DNA of 64,000 bases from Polaromonas sp. GTDB lineage: Bacteria; Pseudomonadota; Gammaproteobacteria; Burkholderiales; Burkholderiaceae_C. The DNA is taken from NCBI RefSeq assembly GCF_029945925.1, contig NZ_JAQSDN010000048.1:81361-145360 (forward strand). Direction: 5' to 3'. A program made the translations under genes and the position numbers. Within the stretch, counting starts at the first letter, position 1, and each line of letters starts with the position of its first letter. The notes under the pieces were generated by a model. That model was not told the origin of the DNA and did no database searches. It saw only the letters and a program-made list of their open reading frames with translations. Shown here piece by piece: positions 6,957 through 15,979 of this stretch.

Positions 6957-9209
6957 ATGATGAAGGCCAACGACGACGAAGACCGCCTGCTGCGCTCAGT
7001 CGCCCTGCAGAATGCGCAGAGCATTCTGCGGGCACGCCAGCGGGCCGAGGGTGTGCTGGTGGCCGCCAGGGACGGGCTGGAGCAGAAAACGACGGAGCTG
7101 GCGCTGTCGCTGTCCATGGTCCGGGCCACCCTGGAGGCCAGCCGCGACGGCATCCTGGTCACCGACGACAACGCGCACGTCACCGGCTTCAACCAGCAGT
7201 ACGTCCGGATGTGGGGTCTGTCCGACGAACTCATGGCCTTTCGCGACCACGAAAGGCTGCTCCCGGTGGCGAGCCGGCAGGTCAAGGATGCGCAGGGCTT
7301 TCTGGACCGGGTTCATGAGATCTACCGCCACTCGCCGGCGGAAAGTTTTGACCTGCTCAAGCTGCTCGATGGCCGGGTCTATGAGCGTTCTTCCAAGATC
7401 CAGATCGTGGAAGGCCAGCATGTCGGGCGGGTCTGGGTTTTTCGCGACATCACCGAGCAGCGGCGCACCGAGGATGCCCTGCGCAAGAAGGCCCGCGTGC
7501 TGGAACTGCTCAACAAAACCGGCACCATCCTGACGGCCAAGCTGGACGTGCACATGCTGGCGCAGGCGGTCATTGACGCGGCCACCGAGGCCAGCGGCGC
7601 GAAGGTCGGCGCCTTCTTCTACACCACCGCCGCCCCGGGTGGGGACGGCCCTTTCCTGCGGACGGTGGCTGGCATCGCCGCGCAGGACTTCGACAGCTGC
7701 GGTCTGCCGCAGGCCGGTGCGCTGTTCAACCTCACGCTCAGTGGCGCGCCGCTGGTCCATCTCGACGACCTGCTCAAAGACACGCGTCATGAAGCGACGG
7801 CCCCGCCGGGGGTGGTGCCGCTGCGCAGCTACCTGGCCGTGCCGGTTGCTTCGGGTTCTGCGGAGGTGATAGGGGGCCTGTTTCTCGGTCACCCGGATGC
7901 CGGCGTTTTCGACGACCGGGCCGAACGGCTGGTGACCGGCATTGCGGCGCAGGCCGGCGTGTCCATCGACAACGCCCGGCTGTATGAAGTGGCAAGGCAG
8001 GCCGCGCAGGAACGCGAAAAGCTGCTCGACAACGAACGCGCCGCGCGCAGTGAGGCCGAACAGATGAGCCAGATGAAGGACGAGTTCCTGGCCATGCTGG
8101 CCCATGAGTTGCGCAACCCGCTGGCGCCGCTGCGCGCCAGCGCGGAAATCCTGCGGCTGGGGGTGGGTGATCCGGCCGTCCTGGAGCGCACCCGAGCCAT
8201 CATGGAGCGCCAGATCGCGCACATGACACGCCTGGTCGATGACCTGCTCGATGTCAGCCGCATCAGCCGCGGCAAGCTGGAGCTGCGCCTCGAGCCGATC
8301 CGGCTCGCGGACGCCATCAGCAGTGCGGCGGAAACCAGCCGGCCGGTCCTCCTGGAGCGGCAGCATGTGTTCACCGTCACCATGCCTGAGCAGCCGATTG
8401 CCATCACGGCCGACCTGGTGCGGCTGTCGCAGGCCTTCACCAACCTGCTCAACAACGCCGCCAAATACACGCCCGAAGGCGGCTCGGTCGAGCTGCATGT
8501 GGCCGCCGACGCACAAGGCGTGACCATCAGCATCGAGGACAACGGCATCGGTGTACCGGAGCACCTGAGCGCCCGCATCTTCGACATGTTCGTTCAGGGC
8601 GAGCCCAGCCCGGCCACGCCGAAGGCCCAGGGCGGGCTGGGCATCGGCCTGACGCTGGTGCGCAAGATTGTCGAGATGCATGGCGGCAGCATTCGGGCCG
8701 AAAGCCGCAGTGACGGCCCCGGCAGCCGCTTCATCGTCTGGCTGCCCGTGGCCGACGCCGCAGCCACGCTGACCGCAGCAGAGTCAGGCGCGGTTCCGGT
8801 CGCGGCTGCGGCGGTGGCTCCGGTCCCGCACCCCGCGGGCGTTTTCGAGCCGCGCCGCATTCTGGTCACCGACGACAATGTCGATGCCGCGCTGACGCTG
8901 GCGAGCCTGCTGGGCATGCTGGGGCACGAGGTGCGCACCGCGCACGACGGCGCCGAGGCCATCGAGGCGGCTGCGGCCTTCAGGCCCGACGTCATTTTTC
9001 TGGACATCGGCATGCCGCGTATGGACGGTTATGAAGCCTGCCGCAGGATTCGCGCTCTCGGCCAGGCGCCTGCCCCGGTCATCGTCGCCCTGACCGGCTG
9101 GGGCCAGGCCGAAGACAAACGCAAGGCGCAGGAGGCCGGCTTTGACCACCATTTCACCAAGCCGGTGGACCCGGCCCGCCTGGAGGCGCTGGTCGGCAGC
9201 AACTTCTGA
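6957..9209 (+). CDS. Hybrid sensor histidine kinase (PAS-GAF-HisKA-HATPase-REC)
   Basis: A 750-residue cytoplasmic signalling protein without membrane segments. In order it has a helical start, a PAS domain (about 45-160), a GAF domain (about 185-345) and a short coiled coil. A HisKA helix with HELRNP follows (phosphorylated His383), then a HATPase domain with NLLNNAAKYTPEGG and GGLGIGL. A linker leads to a C-terminal receiver with VTDDN, FLDIGMP (Asp683) and FTKP. AAGGACG precedes the ATG. No DNA-binding regulator is adjacent; the lone receiver at 1228 is one possible partner. Confidence 0.93.
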   Translation: MMKANDDEDRLLRSVALQNAQSILRARQRAEGVLVAARDGLEQKTTELALSLSMVRATLEASRDGILVTDDNAHVTGFNQQYVRMWGLSDELMAFRDHERLLPVASRQVKDAQGFLDRVHEIYRHSPAESFDLLKLLDGRVYERSSKIQIVEGQHVGRVWVFRDITEQRRTEDALRKKARVLELLNKTGTILTAKLDVHMLAQAVIDAATEASGAKVGAFFYTTAAPGGDGPFLRTVAGIAAQDFDSCGLPQAGALFNLTLSGAPLVHLDDLLKDTRHEATAPPGVVPLRSYLAVPVASGSAEVIGGLFLGHPDAGVFDDRAERLVTGIAAQAGVSIDNARLYEVARQAAQEREKLLDNERAARSEAEQMSQMKDEFLAMLAHELRNPLAPLRASAEILRLGVGDPAVLERTRAIMERQIAHMTRLVDDLLDVSRISRGKLELRLEPIRLADAISSAAETSRPVLLERQHVFTVTMPEQPIAITADLVRLSQAFTNLLNNAAKYTPEGGSVELHVAADAQGVTISIEDNGIGVPEHLSARIFDMFVQGEPSPATPKAQGGLGIGLTLVRKIVEMHGGSIRAESRSDGPGSRFIVWLPVADAAATLTAAESGAVPVAAAAVAPVPHPAGVFEPRRILVTDDNVDAALTLASLLGMLGHEVRTAHDGAEAIEAAAAFRPDVIFLDIGMPRMDGYEACRRIRALGQAPAPVIVALTGWGQAEDKRKAQEAGFDHHFTKPVDPARLEALVGSNF

Positions 9210-9263
9210 AGCCCTGCCCGGCGCCGTGACGGCGACCCTGCGGACCTGGCCGGAAGCTGGTAT

Positions 9264-9314
9264 GCTTCCAAATTGATAGCTGCTTGCGCCCGTATCCATT
9301 GGGCTGCAGGCCTG
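9264..9314 (-). repeat. 51-bp dispersed repeat, copy 3
   Basis: On the minus strand it reads cAGGCCTgcAGCCC, variable bases, GGGCGCAAGCAGCTATC and then a terminal GGAAGC. It lies between the hybrid kinase gene and the EamA transporter gene. Confidence 0.85.
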
Positions 9315-9346
9315 TTTGACCCCAAACTTTCACGGAACACGGCGCG

Positions 9347-10291
9347 ATGACCTCCGAACAGAAAAAACTCCGCCGTGCGTCCATCGCCCTGGCCGCTGCG
9401 CTGGTGCTGGTGGTGATCTGGGGCATCAACTTTTCGCTGCAGAAGTTTGTCTTCAACGTGGTGGGCCCCGGCGGCTTCCTGTTTGCCCGCTACCTGATCA
9501 TGCCGCTGTGCGCGCTGGCCTTGCTGGTCTGGCGTTTCGGCACGCAGTTTCCGCGCATCACGCGCCGGGAGTTCTGGCAACTCGCGCGCCTGGGTTTTGC
9601 CGGGCATTTCCTGCATGTCGGCATGGTGACCTATGGCATCCACTGGTCCACCGCGTTTTCGAGCTCGCTGATCCTGGCCTGCGGCCCCATCTTCACGCTG
9701 CTGATCCTGCGTTTCATGGGGGTGGAAAAACTGCACAAGGCGCAGATCATCGGCGTGGCCGTGGCTTTTGCCGGCGTGCTGATTTTCCTGTCCGACAAGC
9801 TGTTGGGCGGCAACTGGCGTGCCACCGGCGGCGACCTGTTCCTGCTGGTCGCGGCGAGTTTTTTCTCCTGGTACACGGTGGCCGCCAAACCGCTGATCGA
9901 GCGCCATGGCGGCGTCGTGACCATGGCCTACGCGACCCTGCTCGGCAGCGTGCCGGTGCTGCTGCTGTCGCTGCCGGCCGGTTTGTCCGCGCCCTGGGGC
10001 GATGCCTCGCTGGCGGTGTGGGCCAGCCTGGTCTGGTCGGTCACGGTGTCGGCTTTTCTCGGCTGGCTGGTCTGGGGCTGGGTCAACGCGGTGCGCGGTG
10101 TGGCCCGCACCGCGCCGCTGATGTATTTGATGCCGCCGGTCGCCGGCCTCGTGGCCTGGCTGTTCGCCGGCGAGCAGTACACCGCCATCAAGCTGGCCGG
10201 CGCGGCGCTGACGCTGGTCGGCGTGGCGCTGGCCCAGTTCACCAGCCGGCGGCAGGCCCTGGCCCGTGAGGCGCCCGCACCGGTGGACTGA
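9347..10291 (+). CDS. EamA/DMT-family transporter
   Basis: A 314-residue inner-membrane protein with ten predicted helices in two repeated halves, typical of the drug/metabolite transporter superfamily. It has the family's VVIWGINF start (Trp-Gly in helix 1) and GWVNAVRGVARTAPLMYLMPPVAG near the end. Its substrate cannot be told from sequence. It stands alone between the hybrid kinase and serA. It is a different subfamily from the second EamA gene at 15980. Confidence 0.87.
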   Translation: MTSEQKKLRRASIALAAALVLVVIWGINFSLQKFVFNVVGPGGFLFARYLIMPLCALALLVWRFGTQFPRITRREFWQLARLGFAGHFLHVGMVTYGIHWSTAFSSSLILACGPIFTLLILRFMGVEKLHKAQIIGVAVAFAGVLIFLSDKLLGGNWRATGGDLFLLVAASFFSWYTVAAKPLIERHGGVVTMAYATLLGSVPVLLLSLPAGLSAPWGDASLAVWASLVWSVTVSAFLGWLVWGWVNAVRGVARTAPLMYLMPPVAGLVAWLFAGEQYTAIKLAGAALTLVGVALAQFTSRRQALAREAPAPVD

Positions 10292-10407
10292 CAAAGCGCG
10301 ACCGGGCGGTCGCGACAACCTTTTGGGCGGGCGGGCAAAAACGGTCTGAACGACCCGCCCGCAGGCCTTGGTTCATACTTCGGTGCTCCACCACCTGCCT
10401 GAGTGCC

Positions 10408-11637
10408 ATGAGCAAAACCTCGACCGACAAGAAAAAGATCAAGTTTCTCCTGCTGGAGGGCATCCATCCCTCGGCTGTGGCGGTGCTTCAGGCGGCGGGT
10501 TACACGCAGATCGAAAGCCTCACGGGCGCCCTGGAAGGCGACGAGCTCAAGCGCAAGATCGCCGACGCCCATTTTGTCGGCATCCGGTCGCGCACCCAGC
10601 TGACCGCCGACGTGTTTTCCCATGCGGCCAAACTGGCGGCGGTCGGCTGCTTTTGCATAGGCACCAACCAGGTCGACCTGAACGCGGCGCGCGAGCGCGG
10701 CATTGCGGTGTTCAACGCGCCGTTTTCCAACACCCGTTCGGTGGCCGAACTGGTGCTGGCCGAGGCGATCCTGCTGCTGCGCGGCGTGCCCGAAAAAAGC
10801 GCCGTCGCCCACCGCGGCGGCTGGCTCAAGTCGGCCGAGAACGCTTTCGAGATCCGCGGCAAGACGCTGGGCATCATCGGTTACGGCTCCATCGGCACGC
10901 AGCTGTCGGTGCTGGCCGAGGCGCTGGGCATGCAGGTGGTTTTTTTCGACGTGGTCACCAAGCTGCCGCTGGGCAATGCGCGCCAGGCCGGCAAGCTCAC
11001 GGATCTGCTGGCCCAGTCCGACGTTGTCAGCCTGCATGTGCCCGAGACCCAGGCCACGCAGTGGATGATAGGCGCGGCCGAGATTGCCGCGATGAAGCCC
11101 GGCAGCGTGCTGATCAATGCGTCGCGCGGCACCGTGGTTGAAATCGAGCCGCTGGCCGAAGCCCTGCGCCAGAAAAAACTGCTGGGTGCGGCGATCGACG
11201 TGTTTCCCGTCGAGCCGCGCAGCAACAAGGATGTGTTCGAGTCGCCGCTGCGTGGCCTGGACAACGTGATCCTGACGCCGCACGTCGGCGGCTCCACCAT
11301 GGAGGCTCAGGAGAACATCGGCGTCGAAGTGGCGGAAAAGCTGGTCAAGTACAGCGACAACGGCACCTCGACCTCGTCCGTCAACTTTCCCGAGGTGGCG
11401 CTGCCGGCGCACCCGGGCAAACACCGGCTGCTGCACATCCACCGCAATGTGCCCGGTGTGCTGGCGGAGATCAACCGCGTGTTTTCCGACAACAACATCA
11501 ACATCGCGTCGCAGTACCTGCAGACCAACGAAGCCATCGGTTATGTGGTGATCGACATCGACGCCGCTTCCTCGGACATGGCGCTGGCCAAACTCGCCGG
11601 CGTGCCGGGCACCATCCGCAGCCGCGTGTTGTTCTGA
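10408..11637 (+). CDS. serA: D-3-phosphoglycerate dehydrogenase
   Basis: The first enzyme of serine synthesis, oxidising 3-phosphoglycerate with NAD. At 409 residues it matches the E. coli-type SerA. The substrate domain has GIRSRTQLT. The NAD domain has LGIIGYGSIGTQ and the catalytic Arg/Glu/His set in INASRGTVVE, DVFPVEP and TPHVGGST. A C-terminal ACT domain (from about residue 335, HRNVPGVLAEINRVFSDNNINIASQYL) should bind serine for feedback inhibition. A large inverted repeat lies just downstream, between serA and a converging gene. Confidence 0.95.
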   Translation: MSKTSTDKKKIKFLLLEGIHPSAVAVLQAAGYTQIESLTGALEGDELKRKIADAHFVGIRSRTQLTADVFSHAAKLAAVGCFCIGTNQVDLNAARERGIAVFNAPFSNTRSVAELVLAEAILLLRGVPEKSAVAHRGGWLKSAENAFEIRGKTLGIIGYGSIGTQLSVLAEALGMQVVFFDVVTKLPLGNARQAGKLTDLLAQSDVVSLHVPETQATQWMIGAAEIAAMKPGSVLINASRGTVVEIEPLAEALRQKKLLGAAIDVFPVEPRSNKDVFESPLRGLDNVILTPHVGGSTMEAQENIGVEVAEKLVKYSDNGTSTSSVNFPEVALPAHPGKHRLLHIHRNVPGVLAEINRVFSDNNINIASQYLQTNEAIGYVVIDIDAASSDMALAKLAGVPGTIRSRVLF

Positions 11638-11657
11638 TGTGAGCTGAACGCGGTTTT

Positions 11658-11768
11658 ACCCCCTCTCCTTGTGGGAGAGGGCAGGGTGAGGGCCTGCGCC
11701 CCATTGATAAGTTATAGCTCGAGGTATGCCTCCTACCCTCACCCCAACCCTCTCCCATAGGGAGAGGA
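11658..11768. repeat. Large imperfect inverted repeat between convergent genes
   Basis: CCCTCTCC-ttgt-GGGAGAGGG forms one hairpin at 11661-11681. GGGAGAGGGCAGGGTGAGGG (11673-11692) is the near-complement of the CCCTCACCCC-aa-CCCTCTCCC block at 11737-11757, giving a larger alternative fold. A further CCCTCTCCC-ata-GGGAGAGG hairpin ends it. This type of G-rich/C-rich palindrome is common between proteobacterial genes. It probably ends transcription from serA and from the opposing gene. Confidence 0.7.
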
Positions 11769-11783
11769 AGCAAGAAAATGTTG

Positions 11784-12380
11784 CTATGGCGCGGCCGGCA
11801 CCTGCAGGCCAAGCAGCGCGGCCAGGGCGGCGGTTGGCATGGAGCCTTCCTGGGTCACCAATGCGCCGCTCTGGGCATGGGTGCCGATGATGGTCGGGAT
11901 CGACGCAAAACCCAGGCGGGTCAGCAGCGCGGTGTTTTTCTCCACCATTTCTTTTTGCGCGGCGATGTTGCTGCCGGCACTGATGCCGCCGCCCTTGGCC
12001 TGCATGGAGGCTTCATGCTCATCCATCGCCGCCACCGGGTCCTTCGCGGCCAGCAGGGTGGCGCCCTGCGCGGTGCTCGAGGCGTTCAGCAAGCCCACGG
12101 GAATCCAGACAAATTTGGCTTGCGACTTCAGGGGTTTGGCCGCCATCCACAGCGCGGTGCAGTGCGGGCACTGGGCATCGAAGAACACATACACCGTGCG
12201 TGCGCTCATGGTCGAACCGACACTGAAGCCCTTGGCCTCGGCGGCAACGGCGGCGGTTGAAACCGGGGTGGTGCCGGCTTTGGCCGGAACGTCAGGCGCG
12301 GGCGTGTCCTTGCAGGCGGTCAACAGCAGCGTGGCCGCCACCAGCATGGCCGGGAGGATCTGGAAAGCTTGAAAGGTCAT
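11784..12380 (-). CDS. DsbG/DsbC-like thioredoxin-fold lipoprotein
   Basis: A 198-residue periplasmic lipoprotein with lipobox LLLTAC (Cys23) and a thioredoxin-fold domain carrying FFDAQCPHC (Cys71-Cys74), followed by IPTIIGTHA with the cis-Pro. It lacks most of the N-terminal dimerisation domain of true DsbG/DsbC, so it is probably a monomeric disulfide oxidoreductase. The ATG at 12380 puts the signal peptide at the N terminus; longer readings add no meaningful sequence. No DsbD-type partner gene is adjacent. Confidence 0.82.
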   Translation of the reverse strand: MTFQAFQILPAMLVAATLLLTACKDTPAPDVPAKAGTTPVSTAAVAAEAKGFSVGSTMSARTVYVFFDAQCPHCTALWMAAKPLKSQAKFVWIPVGLLNASSTAQGATLLAAKDPVAAMDEHEASMQAKGGGISAGSNIAAQKEMVEKNTALLTRLGFASIPTIIGTHAQSGALVTQEGSMPTAALAALLGLQVPAAP

Positions 12381-12735
12381 GTCGACACCGGAAAAAAGGG
12401 AGACAGTCAGCATAACGCAGGCCGATCCTGGGGACGTGCTCGCCGCTGCACGGCTTCTGGGGACAAGGGTCCGGCGACAGGCGCAGCCAAAATTGAAACA
12501 AAATGAAAATAGAGTCAAAAATCATGACACGAAGCGGCTTTCCCCCAAGGATGGCATTTTTTCCCGTGGGCAGACCCAGCGCCGGGTGCTCCCGCCAATG
12601 CGGTACCCAGTTGCCCACGCATCCTGTGCACGAATCTGTGGATAAGCACGTAAAAAAGCCACGAAAGGCTTGCCAGTCGTGGCTTGCGACAGTTTGCCTG
12701 CCAATTAAGCGCCGGCAAGCGCCGGCCGGCCGGGC
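12381..12735. other. Intergenic region with a terminator
   Basis: This gap separates two minus-strand genes. It contains the intrinsic terminator of the upstream Bug gene at 12652-12684 and a GCCGGC-rich palindromic stretch near 12710-12732. The rest must hold the promoter of the DsbG-like gene, but I cannot pick clear -35/-10 boxes. No gene is supported here. Confidence 0.5.
12652..12684 (-). terminator. Rho-independent terminator of the Bug gene
   Basis: On the minus strand AGCCACGA pairs exactly with TCGTGGCT around a 12-base loop, followed at once by TTTTTT. It lies about 50 bp past the stop codon of the tricarboxylate-binding protein gene. Confidence 0.8.
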
Positions 12736-13710
12736 TCAGCCCTTGAAGCTCATGCCCAGCCGCTCTATCGTCGCTTTTTCAGCGACAAAGGTTTCGCGGG
12801 CGAACTTGGTGTATTGCGCGGTGTTCATGTAGATCACCGACTGGTCGTATTTGTCGAAGGTGGCCAGTACGGCCGGGTCGTTCAGCGTTTTCCGGAAGGC
12901 TTCGTGCAGTGTCGCCACGATGGCCGGGTCCATGCCCTTGGGGCCGCACACACCGAAAGGCGAGTCCGACACGGTGTCGTAGCCCAGCTCGGTCAGCGTG
13001 GGCACGTTGGGCCAGCGCTTGGTGCGTTTGCTGCCGTAGGTGGCGATCAGGCGCAGCTTGCCCGATTCGACGTGCGGGCCCCAGCCGGTGGCGTCGCTCG
13101 CACCCATCACGTGGCCGCCCAGGATGGCCTGCATGTTGTCGGCGTTGCCCTTGAACGGCACATGGGTGAGCTTGATGCCGGCGCGTTGTGCAAACTCCTC
13201 GACCGCCAGATGCGGGCTGGTGCCGGTGCCGGTCGAGCCGTAGGTGAATTTTTCGGGGTTGGCCTTGGCGTAGGCCACCAGGTCCTTGATGCTTTTGATT
13301 GGTGAATCGGCGGGCACGACCAGGCCAAAGGTGTAGCCGGTCAGGCAGGCGATCCAGGTGAAGTCCTTGAGCGGGTCGTAAGCGACTTTCTGCATGTGCG
13401 GAATGCGGAACACGCCGTGCGGTAGTTGCGTCAGCGTGTAGCCGTCGGGTTTGGCGCTCAGCATCTCGATGGCGCCCAGCATGCCGCCGGCGCCGGGCTT
13501 GTTTTCGACGATGATGGTCTGGCCCAGGGTCTTGCCGGCGCTTTCGGCCAGCGAACGGATGACCGCGTCGGTGGAGCCGCCTGCCGGCCAGGGGCAGATG
13601 TATTTGATGGGGCGCGACGGAAAGGCCTGTTGCGCACGGGCCAGGGAGGGCAGGGCCACACCGGCCACGGCCGCTGTGGTGCTGGCAATAAACGCGCGGC
13701 GGTTGGTCAT
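12736..13710 (-). CDS. Bug-family tripartite tricarboxylate transporter solute-binding protein
   Basis: A 324-residue periplasmic binding protein with an export signal (NRRAFIAST, twin-arginine-like, cleaved near LARA). The Bug-family core is seen in WPAGGSTDAVIRSLAE, IIVENKPGAGGMLGA, FTYGSTGTGTSPHLAVE and VPFKGNADNMQAILGGHV. These proteins capture carboxylates or similar small molecules. No TctA/TctB membrane genes are adjacent, which is the usual orphan arrangement of this expanded family in Burkholderiales. GGAGA precedes the ATG, and an intrinsic terminator follows. Confidence 0.92.
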   Translation of the reverse strand: MTNRRAFIASTTAAVAGVALPSLARAQQAFPSRPIKYICPWPAGGSTDAVIRSLAESAGKTLGQTIIVENKPGAGGMLGAIEMLSAKPDGYTLTQLPHGVFRIPHMQKVAYDPLKDFTWIACLTGYTFGLVVPADSPIKSIKDLVAYAKANPEKFTYGSTGTGTSPHLAVEEFAQRAGIKLTHVPFKGNADNMQAILGGHVMGASDATGWGPHVESGKLRLIATYGSKRTKRWPNVPTLTELGYDTVSDSPFGVCGPKGMDPAIVATLHEAFRKTLNDPAVLATFDKYDQSVIYMNTAQYTKFARETFVAEKATIERLGMSFKG

Positions 13711-13916
13711 TGATAAGTCTCCGGAGGTTGCAGAACATCTGAAGTTTCAAGCGTAGCGGCCCGCTGTCGGCGTGTCATCAAGGTTTACGCGGGGAGCGTA
13801 TTCTGCAAGGCAGAACAGCCGGCCGGCGCGGGGCCGGGCCGCGGGATGCAGGCGGTAAAATGGACGCCTGCAGACAGCGCACCGCAGCGCTCTTTTTTTG
13901 ATTGAAACGACCCCCT

Positions 13917-14435
13917 GTGACCGATACCGCCAGCCTCCCGTCCGACCCTTCCTCCTCCGACCATCGTCCCGATCCCGACACCCCTGTCCAGCAGCCGCGC
14001 CTGTGGTGCGGCGACGGTTGGACGGCCCGCGTGCTCAAGAACGAAGACGACGACGGCTGGGCGGTGGCCATGATCAAGGATGGCGAACCCGAGCCCGCGC
14101 TGGTGGGCCCCTGGACCATGGGGCGCGACAAGAAAAACCCCAAGCCACTCGACGGCCCGGCCTTCAGCACCCTGGTCAAGACCGCGTCGGAGTTTGTGCG
14201 CAGGCATGAGCAGCAGCTGCATGCCACGCTGCACCAGCGCCTGGAAGTGGACTCGCGCGGCGCGCGTATCACCGTGTCGCTGGACATCGTGCCCGATGAA
14301 GACAACCCCTACGCCGTGCTGGCCGCGCGAGACGAGGCCGGCGAACAACTCGCGCAGGTGCGCGTGTCGCCGGCCTTCAAGCTGAGCCGCGCCAGCGCCA
14401 CGGCCTGGGCCGACAGCGGCTTTCCCAAGCCCTGA
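13917..14435 (+). CDS. Conserved hypothetical protein, partner of the Hsp70-like gene
   Basis: A protein of about 172 residues, hydrophilic with a Ser/Pro/Asp-rich N terminus and a more structured C-terminal two-thirds. I cannot name a domain. It overlaps the following Hsp70-like gene by one base (TGATG), so the two are translationally linked and probably act together. The GTG at 13917 is the likely start; a TTG at 13902 would add five residues. Confidence 0.65.
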   Translation: MTDTASLPSDPSSSDHRPDPDTPVQQPRLWCGDGWTARVLKNEDDDGWAVAMIKDGEPEPALVGPWTMGRDKKNPKPLDGPAFSTLVKTASEFVRRHEQQLHATLHQRLEVDSRGARITVSLDIVPDEDNPYAVLAARDEAGEQLAQVRVSPAFKLSRASATAWADSGFPKP

Positions 14436-15712
14436 TGGCGGGCGCTTCTCCCGCGTGGATCGATGCCTGCGGCATCGACTTCGGGACCTCCAACTCCACC
14501 GCGGGCTGCGGCGGCGCCGCCCCGGGGCAGGTGGTCCTGCTGCCGCTGGAGGACGGCAAGCCCACCCTGCCATCGGTCGTGTTTTTTCATGCAGAGGACG
14601 GGCGCACCAGTTACGGCCGCGCGGCGCTGGCCGACTACCTGGCGGGCGACGAAGGGCGGCTGATGCGCTCGCTCAAAAGCCTGCTCGGCACCTCGCTGAT
14701 TGACGAGCAGACCGAAGTCGCCGGCCGCGCGCTGCCGTTTCGCGCGCTGCTGGCGCAGTTCATCGGCGAACTCAAGCGCCGCGCTGAACACGCGGCCGGC
14801 CGTGACTTCAGCCGCGCCGTGCTCGGGCGGCCGGTGTTTTTTGTCGACGGCGACGCGGCGGCCGACCGGCAGGCGGAAAACACGCTGGCGGAGATCGCGC
14901 GCGGCGTGGGCCTGCGCGACATCGCCTTCCAGTACGAACCGATTGCCGCGGCCTTCGACTACGAGTCGCAGGTCACGCGCGAAGAGCTGGTGCTGGTGGT
15001 CGACATCGGCGGCGGCACCTCGGACTTTGCATTGGTGCGTCTGGCGCCCGAACGCGCGGGCCGGGCCGACCGGCGGAGCGACATCCTGGCCAGCAGCGGC
15101 GTGCACATAGGCGGCACCGACTTCGACAAGGTCCTGAGCCTGGCCAGCGTGATGCCGATGCTGGGCCTGGGCAGCCGGCTCGGGAATGGCCTGCAGATGC
15201 CGTCGTCGATTTATTTCAACCTGGCGACCTGGCACACCATCAACTTCGCCTACACCCGGCAGGCGTGGTCGCAGATCGGCGAACTGCACCGCGAGGCGCA
15301 GGAGAAAGACAAACTCGCGCGCCTGCAGCGCCTGGTGAGCGAACGCGCCGGGCACTGGCTGGCGATGCAGGTGGAGGAAGCCAAGATCGCGCTGTCGGAC
15401 GCGCCCCGCACGTCCATGGACCTGGGCCGCATCGCCCCCGGCGAAACGCTGGTATTGCAGCGCGCGGATTTCGACACCGCCATCGGGGAACTGGTCGGCG
15501 CGGTGCAGCGCAGCGTGACCGGCCTGTTGCGTGATGCCGGCGTGCCGGCCGACGCGGTGGATACGGTGTTTTTTACCGGCGGTTCGAGCAGCGTGCCGCT
15601 GCTGCGGGCCCGCATCGCGGCGCTGCTGCCGCAGGCGCGCCGCGTCGAGGGGGATCTGTTCGGCAGCATTGGCGCCGGGCTGGCGCTTGATGCGCTGCGC
15701 AAGTTTGCTTGA
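14435..15712 (+). CDS. Hsp70-like protein, YegD type
   Basis: A 425-residue protein consisting of the Hsp70/actin-type nucleotide-binding domain, without the substrate-binding domain of DnaK. Seen motifs are GIDFGTSNST (phosphate 1), VVDIGGGTSDFALV (phosphate 2) and FFTGGSSSVPLLR (adenosine). The length and layout match the E. coli YegD group, whose function is poorly known. It shares a one-base overlap with the upstream gene. The decayed Lrp sequence starts at its stop codon. Confidence 0.88.
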   Translation: MAGASPAWIDACGIDFGTSNSTAGCGGAAPGQVVLLPLEDGKPTLPSVVFFHAEDGRTSYGRAALADYLAGDEGRLMRSLKSLLGTSLIDEQTEVAGRALPFRALLAQFIGELKRRAEHAAGRDFSRAVLGRPVFFVDGDAAADRQAENTLAEIARGVGLRDIAFQYEPIAAAFDYESQVTREELVLVVDIGGGTSDFALVRLAPERAGRADRRSDILASSGVHIGGTDFDKVLSLASVMPMLGLGSRLGNGLQMPSSIYFNLATWHTINFAYTRQAWSQIGELHREAQEKDKLARLQRLVSERAGHWLAMQVEEAKIALSDAPRTSMDLGRIAPGETLVLQRADFDTAIGELVGAVQRSVTGLLRDAGVPADAVDTVFFTGGSSSVPLLRARIAALLPQARRVEGDLFGSIGAGLALDALRKFA

Positions 15713-15975
15713 GTCTCAAGCCGGGAAGACGGCAGCGGCTCAGCGACATGGTGCTGGTGCAGATCATGCTGGCCAGCCACTCGGACAACACGCTGGAAAA
15801 ATTCGGCGAAACGCTGGCGAAAATTCCCGAGGTGATCGAGGTCTACCTGGTCTCGGGCGACTACGACTACCTGCTGCGCGAGCGCCTCTACAAGATCAAG
15901 GGCGTACGCCACAGCAAGTCCAGCTTCGTGCTGCGCACGCTGAAAAAAGCAGACCTGCCGCTGTTTCAGGCCTGA
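15709..15975 (+). pseudogene. Remnant of an Lrp/AsnC-family regulator
   Basis: Residues after the ATG at 15748 match only the C-terminal ligand-sensing (RAM) half of Lrp-type regulators: VLVQIMLASHS, then IPEVIEVYLVSGDYDYLLR, then KIKGVRHSKSSFVLRTLKKADLP. The N-terminal helix-turn-helix domain is absent. The chain also jumps from YLLR directly to ERLYKIKG, losing about 13-15 residues that form the third strand and the start of the second helix in this fold. Both losses point to a decaying gene; a stand-alone RAM protein is the alternative. Confidence 0.65.
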
Positions 15976-15979
15976 CGCG

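Noticed and set aside
11658..11768. Inverted repeat considered as an insertion sequence end
   Set aside because: There is no transposase, target duplication or second end. It fits a bidirectional terminator-type palindrome between convergent genes.
12736..13710. Bug-type binding protein considered as part of a complete TctCBA transporter
   Set aside because: No TctA or TctB membrane genes are adjacent; both neighbours are unrelated.
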